Source: Streptomyces hawaiiensis
GTDB lineage: Bacteria > Actinomycetota > Actinomycetes > Streptomycetales > Streptomycetaceae
Assembly: GCF_004803895.1 (NCBI RefSeq)
Contig: NZ_CP021978.1
Coordinates: 7,998,001 to 8,062,000 of the forward strand
Length of the DNA stretch: 64,000 nucleotides
Reading direction: 5' to 3'
The translations under genes and the position numbers were made by a program. How positions within the stretch are numbered: position 1 is the first letter of the stretch; the number at the start of each line of letters is the position of its first letter. The notes beneath the pieces were generated by a model that was given only the letters and a program-made list of their open reading frames with translations, was not told where the DNA came from and made no database searches. This document shows, one piece after another, positions 59,412 through 64,000 of this stretch.

Positions 59412-59434
59412 AAGTTGCAAGAAATTATCACGAT
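59412..59434 (-). promoter_or_regulatory. AT-rich operator motif, copy D (GH43)
   Basis: On the minus strand TCGTGATAATTTCTTGCA: 15 of 18 positions equal motif A. It ends 25 bp before the GH43 start. Confidence 0.75.
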
Positions 59435-59584
59435 GACAGCGATATTGAGCCGCTACTGAAAGAGATTTGTTCCCCCGCAAAGCCTGCGTCCACGACGGAG
59501 CCCTGCTGAAGCCTCACTCCGCGCCGATTGCTCGGGCGTGGTGAGCAGTCGCGCGGCGCGGGGGCCGGTCGCCGTCCCTCTGGC

Positions 59585-60025
59585 TCACTCTTCGGTGGGC
59601 AGCCACGTGCCGTGCAGCCCCAGGGGGACACGGACGGGGATGCGGACTCGGGCGACCGGTCCATGGGCGGGGTCGTCGGCGTCGGGCCCGGGGAGCAGCA
59701 TGGATTCGAGACCGCCCCACAGGGCCCGTCCGGCCTTCTCCTCGGCGATCATGGCGGGAGTGCGCACGAAGCGGTTGCGGTAGCGGGCGCGGCCCTGCGA
59801 CAGCCACACGCCGTGGATCATGCCGTCACCGTCGAGCGGATACAGGTAGCTGCCGACCGGCGTGAAACGGGGGTTGGGACCGTTGCGCAGGTAGACGCCG
59901 TCCAGCTCGGCAGGCAGCTCTCCCGTGATCTCAAGATCCACCGCGTCGACTTCCTCGGTGACAGGGGCGAAGCGTCCGTTCAGGTGTGCTGTACGCGTGG
60001 GGTCGAAGGCGGTGCGCGCGGCCAT
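59585..60025 (-). pseudogene. Carotenoid-cleavage-oxygenase gene with large in-frame deletion
   Basis: 146 residues with GGAGG before ATG 60025. The start is a normal carotenoid/lignostilbene oxygenase N-terminus (DLEITGELPAELDGVYLRNGPNPRFTP, YLYPLDGDGMIHGVWLSQGRARYRNRFVRT). After LPGPDADDPAHG it jumps to PVARVRIPVRVPLGLHGTWLPTEE, the family's C-terminal strand. About 330 residues with the four iron-binding His are missing, yet the frame is kept and the normal stop used. Non-functional as an oxygenase. Confidence 0.8.
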
Positions 60026-60120
60026 GGCATCCTCCCGAGGCCGCATACGGGCACTCGAACAGTCAAGTACCGGCCGTTGCCCCCTGCCACTCGTGCCCCG
60101 GGCACGGCGCTGCCCTCGCC

Positions 60121-61614
60121 CTACCTGAAGACGCCCTCCACCTCCACAGTCTGGACACACCGAGCATTGATCGGGACGGTCAGCGACTTGCCGTTCAGTG
60201 TCGCCGAACGGGCGGCGTAGGCATCGCCGGCGCCCGTGTTCCAACGGTTCACCACACCGTTCCTGCCCGTGACCGTGGTGAAGCGCGAGAGGTCGAAGGT
60301 CAGGTTGGTGAGCGTGGTGGTCGAGTTGTTGGCGGCGACGATGACAAGCTTGTTCGCCTTCTCGTCGAGAGCCGCGGCCGCGGAGCTGACACCGGTGTCC
60401 AGCATCTTCATCCCGGGGCGGATGTGCCGGCTGAACTGGGCCATGAGGTGGTACTTGCTCTTCACCGCACCCACCGTCGGCACCGGGTTCGTGGCGTTCG
60501 GCGGCGTGTACTGGATCATGGCCCAGTTCTCGTTGGTGTCCAGCGGCTGCCAATACGCCCAGGCCGTCGGATGCAGCGCGTACAGGTCGCTCAGCAGGCC
60601 CGCCGCCATGGAGAATCCTCCGGGGTCCGCGTTGCCGTTCTCGGAGCTCCACAGGCTCTTGCCCGAGGCGTTGACAACCTCGTCGTAGAGCAAGCCGCGG
60701 GGCCCTCCGCCCTCCTGGTAGCCATGAACGTTCACCCGGTCCACGAGGGCCTTGGTCGAGGAGCTGAAGGCGCTCCAGGTCGCGCGCGCGTGGTCGATGC
60801 TGGTCTCGTCCGACGCCGCGATGCGCATCGACGTCAAGTCGCGCCTGTCGAGTTCGCGGCGGAGGTGCGAGAGGACGGCGGCCTGCACGTCCCGGCTCAT
60901 GTAGCAGCCCTCCTGCTTGCACGTCGCGTACCAGTAGGAGGCACTGGGCTCGTTGAAGGGCTCCACTGACACGAAGTCGACGCCCCAGTTCTGCCTGGCG
61001 TACAGCGCCACTGCGGCAAGGTGGGAGGCGTGCTGTCGGTAGTTCCAGGACTGCAGGTTGTTCTGGTACGGGTTGGGCGCCCCTGACGGGTTGTGGTTGA
61101 CACACATCCACCACATCGGGGAGTTCGCGAACAGCTCGCTGATCGCTCCCCGTTGCGTCGCCTTGACCAGCATGGCCCGCTGCGCGGCGTCGGCGCCCCA
61201 CTTCCAGGCCGAGGACGTCGGGTCCTCGTTCCGCCAGTCCTGCCAGAAGCCCTCGATCTGCCGGTGGGGGAGGATGTTGGGGGAGGCGACCATCCGGGCC
61301 CCGTTCACGTCGTTCCAACTGCACGCGCCGAGGTTGTAGCGGGCGATGTTCAGATTCAGGCCGGGAAGCGACGTGCCGTTGACGTTCACCCATTTGTCGG
61401 TGAAGAAGAGGTCGGCGAAGACGTCGGCGTACTCGGCACTGTTCCCGAAGACCTTCGCCCACCAGGCAAGGGACGTGCCCCAGCCCTCCCAAGTGCCGTA
61501 GTCCTTCGAGGGGTCGACGGCGATCGTCGCGTCCGCGCGCGCCGTGCCCATGCCCAGCATGCTGCCGAGGACACCGGCGCCCGCTGCGGCCAAGAGTGTT
61601 CTTCTTCGCGTCAT
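60121..61614 (-). CDS. Secreted GH30 family endo-beta-1,6-galactanase-like glycosidase
   Basis: 497 residues from ATG 61614. Tat-like signal (TRRRTLLAAAGAGVLGSMLGMGTARA). Catalytic (beta/alpha)8: DYGTWEGWGTSLAWWAKVFG, LNLNIARYNLGACSW, NSPMWWMCVNHNPSG, acid/base Glu222 in VEPFNEP, nucleophile Glu325 in LWSSENGN. The C-terminal beta-sandwich (KYHLMAQFSRHIRPGMKML ... VTGRNGVVNRWNT) is the fused GH30 side domain. Closest by motif to the galactanase subfamily (GH30_5) cutting beta-1,6-galactan side chains of arabinogalactan proteins. Subfamily is my inference. Confidence 0.88.
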   Translation of the reverse strand: MTRRRTLLAAAGAGVLGSMLGMGTARADATIAVDPSKDYGTWEGWGTSLAWWAKVFGNSAEYADVFADLFFTDKWVNVNGTSLPGLNLNIARYNLGACSWNDVNGARMVASPNILPHRQIEGFWQDWRNEDPTSSAWKWGADAAQRAMLVKATQRGAISELFANSPMWWMCVNHNPSGAPNPYQNNLQSWNYRQHASHLAAVALYARQNWGVDFVSVEPFNEPSASYWYATCKQEGCYMSRDVQAAVLSHLRRELDRRDLTSMRIAASDETSIDHARATWSAFSSSTKALVDRVNVHGYQEGGGPRGLLYDEVVNASGKSLWSSENGNADPGGFSMAAGLLSDLYALHPTAWAYWQPLDTNENWAMIQYTPPNATNPVPTVGAVKSKYHLMAQFSRHIRPGMKMLDTGVSSAAAALDEKANKLVIVAANNSTTTLTNLTFDLSRFTTVTGRNGVVNRWNTGAGDAYAARSATLNGKSLTVPINARCVQTVEVEGVFR

Positions 61615-61839
61615 CAGGGTGTCTCCGTTCGATCGGTCACCGGTGGTCGGACTGGTTATCCGGCAGACCTGGTTGGCGAGGAGCATCAGCGTCGATGTGC
61701 GAGCTCGTCCAGTCCTGTGCGCTTTCATCAGCGAAGTGCTCACGACCGATGAGCGGTGACACGGCCCGTACGACAACACCGGACCGCCGAGGGTCACGTC
61801 GCCGCGGCTCTGGTCGCGGGGTCGAGCCGAAAGCAGAAA

Positions 61840-61876
61840 GGCACGTCGGGCCCTCCGGGGAGAGACCCGACGTGCC
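61840..61876 (-). terminator. Terminator on the minus strand
   Basis: Eleven-base arms (61840-61850, 61866-61876) with a 15-base loop; on the minus strand it is followed by TTTCTGCTTTC. It would stop transcription coming from the FGE gene. Confidence 0.75.
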
Positions 61877-62245
61877 GTGCCTGCCCCAGATGCCGAGAGG
61901 CGCGCCCCGGGGTTCCGGACCGCCGGATCGGTGCCGGCCTCGGGGGAGCGGACGGCGTGATCCGGCGGGCCGGGCCTGTGACCGCCTTCGGTAGAGGGCG
62001 TGCCAGCTTCGGGCGGGGCAGGTCGTGTCCCAGCATTCCATCGCGATCCTCGTGCCGAAGCGCCCGCCGCCCAGCGGACTCCCTACGGCAATCGCCGCCA
62101 CGCACCCGGTGGGTCCCGGGCATCGACCGCGTACCACCGTATGACCTGCGAGGATGCGATCCAGTGACGGCCCCCGTCGCGCTGTCACGGCTCGCCCGGC
62201 CGCAGCGGATCGCTCAGATCGCCTGAGCGGTGTGCGCTCCGTGCC
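61877..62245. other. Gap without a recognisable gene
   Basis: Open frames here have no family signature, no ribosome site and Arg/Pro-rich shadow composition. I see nothing beyond the terminator that precedes it and the FGE stop that ends it. Confidence 0.5.
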
Positions 62246-63211
62246 TCAGACGTCCGCCGCACAGCGGAAACCGCAGTTGCCGCTGCTGGAGTCCGGCGTG
62301 TTGGCCGTGCGGGCGGCCACCCGGTAGCGGTTGCAGTAGGAGTCGTGGCACAGGTAGGAGCCGCCGCGCATGACGCGTCGGTCGCCCTCCGCCGGGCCGC
62401 GCGGGTCGGTGGAAGGGGCCGCCGAGTGGGCAGCGGTGAACCGGTCGGCGACCCACTCCCATACGTTGCCCACCATGTTGAACAGGCCGTACGCGTTGGG
62501 ACGGTACGCATCGACGGGAGCTGTACCCAGGTGTCCGTCGTCGGCCGTGTTGACGACCGGGAAATCGCCCTGCCAGATGTTGCAGCGCCATTGGCCACGA
62601 GGGGTCAGTTCGTCGCCCCACGGGTACCGCGCCTGATCCAGGCCGCCGCGCGCCGCGTACTCCCACTCGGCCTCGGTCGGTAGCCGCTTGCCCGCCCACG
62701 CCGCATACGCCCAGGCATCGTCCCAGGTCACGTGGACGACAGGATGGTGGGCCCGGTCGTCGACGCCGGAGCCCGGGCCCTCGGGAGTCCGCCAGCAGGC
62801 ACCTTCCACCCCCCGCCACCATGGCGTGCTCGCCGCGCCCCGGGTGGCGCGCACCTGCTCGGGGGCGAGGAACCCGGCGAAGACGTAGGACCAGCCGAAA
62901 CGCTCAGCCGCGGTGACGTATTCGGTGTCCTTGACGAACGCGGCGAACCGGGCATTCGTGACGGCCTTCTCGTCCACGCGGAAAGCCGGGACGGTGACCT
63001 CGCGCACCGGCCCTTCTCCATCGCCGGGGTTGGCGTACGCGTCCTCGTTCCCCATGCGGAACATGCCGCCGGGCAGCGTCACCATCCCCGCGCCGGAAGC
63101 CCGCCGCGCTCGCGGCATGAGGGGCGCCGGACGGGCTCGCTCCGTTCCGGCCGGCGCGCAGCAGGAGTCAAGCCCCTTGCCGGCAGTCGCATCACTGTCA
63201 TGAGCGGTCAA
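62246..63211 (-). CDS. Formylglycine-generating enzyme (sulfatase maturase)
   Basis: 321 residues. I chose TTG 63211, six bases after GGAGG; the upstream ATG 63253 has no site. FGE-sulfatase domain: MVTLPGGMFRMGNEDAYANPGDGEGPVREVTVPAFRVDEKAVTNARFAAFV, HPVVHVTWDDAWAYAAWAGKRLPTEAEWEYAARGG, NAYGLFNMVGNVWEWVADRF, and the Cu-binding cysteines Cys288 and Cys293 in SYLCHDSYCNRY. It oxidises the Cys of CxPxR in sulfatases to formylglycine. Divergent from such a sulfatase 112 bp away. Confidence 0.95.
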   Translation of the reverse strand: MTAHDSDATAGKGLDSCCAPAGTERARPAPLMPRARRASGAGMVTLPGGMFRMGNEDAYANPGDGEGPVREVTVPAFRVDEKAVTNARFAAFVKDTEYVTAAERFGWSYVFAGFLAPEQVRATRGAASTPWWRGVEGACWRTPEGPGSGVDDRAHHPVVHVTWDDAWAYAAWAGKRLPTEAEWEYAARGGLDQARYPWGDELTPRGQWRCNIWQGDFPVVNTADDGHLGTAPVDAYRPNAYGLFNMVGNVWEWVADRFTAAHSAAPSTDPRGPAEGDRRVMRGGSYLCHDSYCNRYRVAARTANTPDSSSGNCGFRCAADV

Positions 63212-63276
63212 TGGACACCTCCGAGTCGGACATGGATTATCAGCCACCATCATTCGGCCTCAACAAAAACCGCCGT

Positions 63277-63292
63277 GATCCAACGCTGGATC
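63277..63292. promoter_or_regulatory. Inverted repeat between FGE and sulfatase
   Basis: GATCCA-acgc-TGGATC lies in the divergent gap of the two genes. Possible operator. Confidence 0.4.
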
Positions 63293-63322
63293 CGCCCGTC
63301 AGTTACATCCCAGGGAGTCGCC

Positions 63323-64000
63323 TTGCCCAGTCGCCGCCAGTTCCTCTCCGGGTCCGCCGCCGCGCTGGCCCTCGCCACCCTGCCCGGGGCTCCGACCGCG
63401 GCGGCGGCGACGACCACCGCCGGCCGGGCGCCCAACATCGTGCTGGTCCTCGCCGACGACCTCGGCTGGGGCGAGCTGGGGTCCTACGGCCAGAAGCTCA
63501 TCGACACCCCCAGGCTCGACGAGCTGGCCGCGCAGGGCCTCCGCTTCACACGGGCGTACGCGCCGGCGGCGGTCTGCGCACCCTCCCGCTGCTCACTCCT
63601 GACCGGTCTGCACACCGGGCACGCCACCGTACGCCAGAACCCGTTCAGCGGTCCGCAGGGTTCACTCGTGGAGGGCGACACCACGTTCGCGGAGGTGCTG
63701 CGGTCCCGCGGCTACCACACGGCCTGCATCGGCAAGTGGGGCTTCGGGCCGGACCTGGCGGACCAGCCGAGCCACCCCAACGCACGAGGCTTCGAGGAGT
63801 TCTACGGCTACATCAACCACGGCCATGCTCACGAGTACTACCCGACGTACCTGTGGCACAACGGCCAGAAGGTCGACATCCCGGAGAACGCGAACGGTGC
63901 CATGGGCACGTACGCGCCCGATCTGATGGAGCAGCGAGCGCTGGACTTCATCGACGTTCACTCGACCGAGCCCTTCCTGCTGTTCCTCACCCCCACTCTT
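63323..64000 (+). CDS. Type I (formylglycine) sulfatase, exported (3' end outside window)
   Basis: 226 codons run to the window edge. TTG start with GGGAG five bases ahead. Tat signal (PSRRQFLSGSAAALALATLPG). Sulfatase motifs: NIVLVLADDLGWGELGSYG (metal Asp45/Asp46), CAPSR with Cys85 as the formylglycine site, SLLTGLHTGHATVRQN, and GYHTACIGKWGFG with the catalytic Lys. It removes sulfate from a polymer outside the cell after FGE activation. The divergent FGE gene is its evident partner. Confidence 0.95.
   Translation, partial: MPSRRQFLSGSAAALALATLPGAPTAAAATTTAGRAPNIVLVLADDLGWGELGSYGQKLIDTPRLDELAAQGLRFTRAYAPAAVCAPSRCSLLTGLHTGHATVRQNPFSGPQGSLVEGDTTFAEVLRSRGYHTACIGKWGFGPDLADQPSHPNARGFEEFYGYINHGHAHEYYPTYLWHNGQKVDIPENANGAMGTYAPDLMEQRALDFIDVHSTEPFLLFLTPTL

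Noticed and set aside
61637..62226. Candidate genes between GH30 and FGE
   Set aside because: Open frames on both strands lack ribosome sites, motifs and coding bias; one crosses the terminator hairpin.
43563..64000. Transposon or integrase evidence for the glycan locus being an island
   Set aside because: I found no integrase, transposase, tRNA or attachment repeats inside the window; the island idea rests only on flanking decay.
1..64000. Biosynthetic gene cluster (PKS, NRPS, terpene, RiPP)
   Set aside because: No core biosynthetic enzyme or precursor peptide with modifying enzymes was seen; the carotenoid oxygenase is only a remnant.

Overview
The window is high-GC actinobacterial DNA, almost certainly a Streptomyces chromosome. 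Codons are strongly G/C-ending, GTG and TTG starts are used, and there are Streptomyces-type families: an SPFH/OB-fold pair, a zinc-ribbon SCO2400-like protein, a SapA-like secreted protein, many TetR/LysR/LacI/GlxA/PucR regulators, and Tat-exported glycosidases. No rRNA, tRNA, CRISPR array, transposase or phage gene was seen.

1-23.7 kb holds mixed core and accessory genes. In order: an amidase / OB-fold / flotillin operon; a secreted GH43-like AbfB protein; a SapA-like protein; a methyltransferase that has lost its SAM-binding core; an FHA-protein / Ser-Thr kinase operon whose kinase carries an extracellular lytic-transglycosylase-like domain; a beta-lactamase-fold hydrolase opposite a small secreted protein, with twin operators between them; a VOC protein; an MFS exporter; a PEBP protein; archease; a GlxA/DJ-1 pair; a hydrolase/phosphoribosyltransferase pair; TerC; a CaiB/BaiF CoA transferase with a PucR regulator; an HSL-family hydrolase; and a LysR regulator.

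23.8-41 kb holds redox and regulatory genes. A four-gene molybdenum hydroxylase operon (2Fe-2S, FAD/4Fe-4S, Moco subunits, XdhC chaperone) faces a TetR gene across a 21-bp-arm palindrome. An NADPH:FMN reductase and a TetR gene share two matching operators. A LacI regulator carries its own perfect palindrome. Then come an aldehyde dehydrogenase, a thioredoxin, a disulfide-type flavoprotein, an ABC-F ATPase with a possible leader peptide, a peptide deformylase and a PepSY membrane protein. Two intergenic stretches (29.3-29.65 and 32.35-33.0 kb) are GC-rich degenerate repeats.

41-47.5 kb is a gene graveyard: two coupled MarR genes that both lack the DNA-binding core, a CorA C-terminal scrap, a Gfo/Idh gene with an in-frame stop, and a LuxR remnant. 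Pirin and an anti-sigma-like ATPase look intact.

43.5-64 kb is a glycan-use locus: Tat-exported GH29 alpha-L-fucosidase, an ABC sugar importer (two permeases and a lipoprotein, no ATPase), an RpiR regulator, cytoplasmic GH35 beta-galactosidase, an FAD oxidoreductase, a DeoR regulator, secreted GH43 and GH30 enzymes, and a divergent formylglycine-generating enzyme / sulfatase pair. Together they suggest uptake of a fucosylated, possibly sulfated beta-galactan. Copies of one AT-rich imperfect palindrome lie in front of at least three, probably four, of these transcription units and look like a shared operator.
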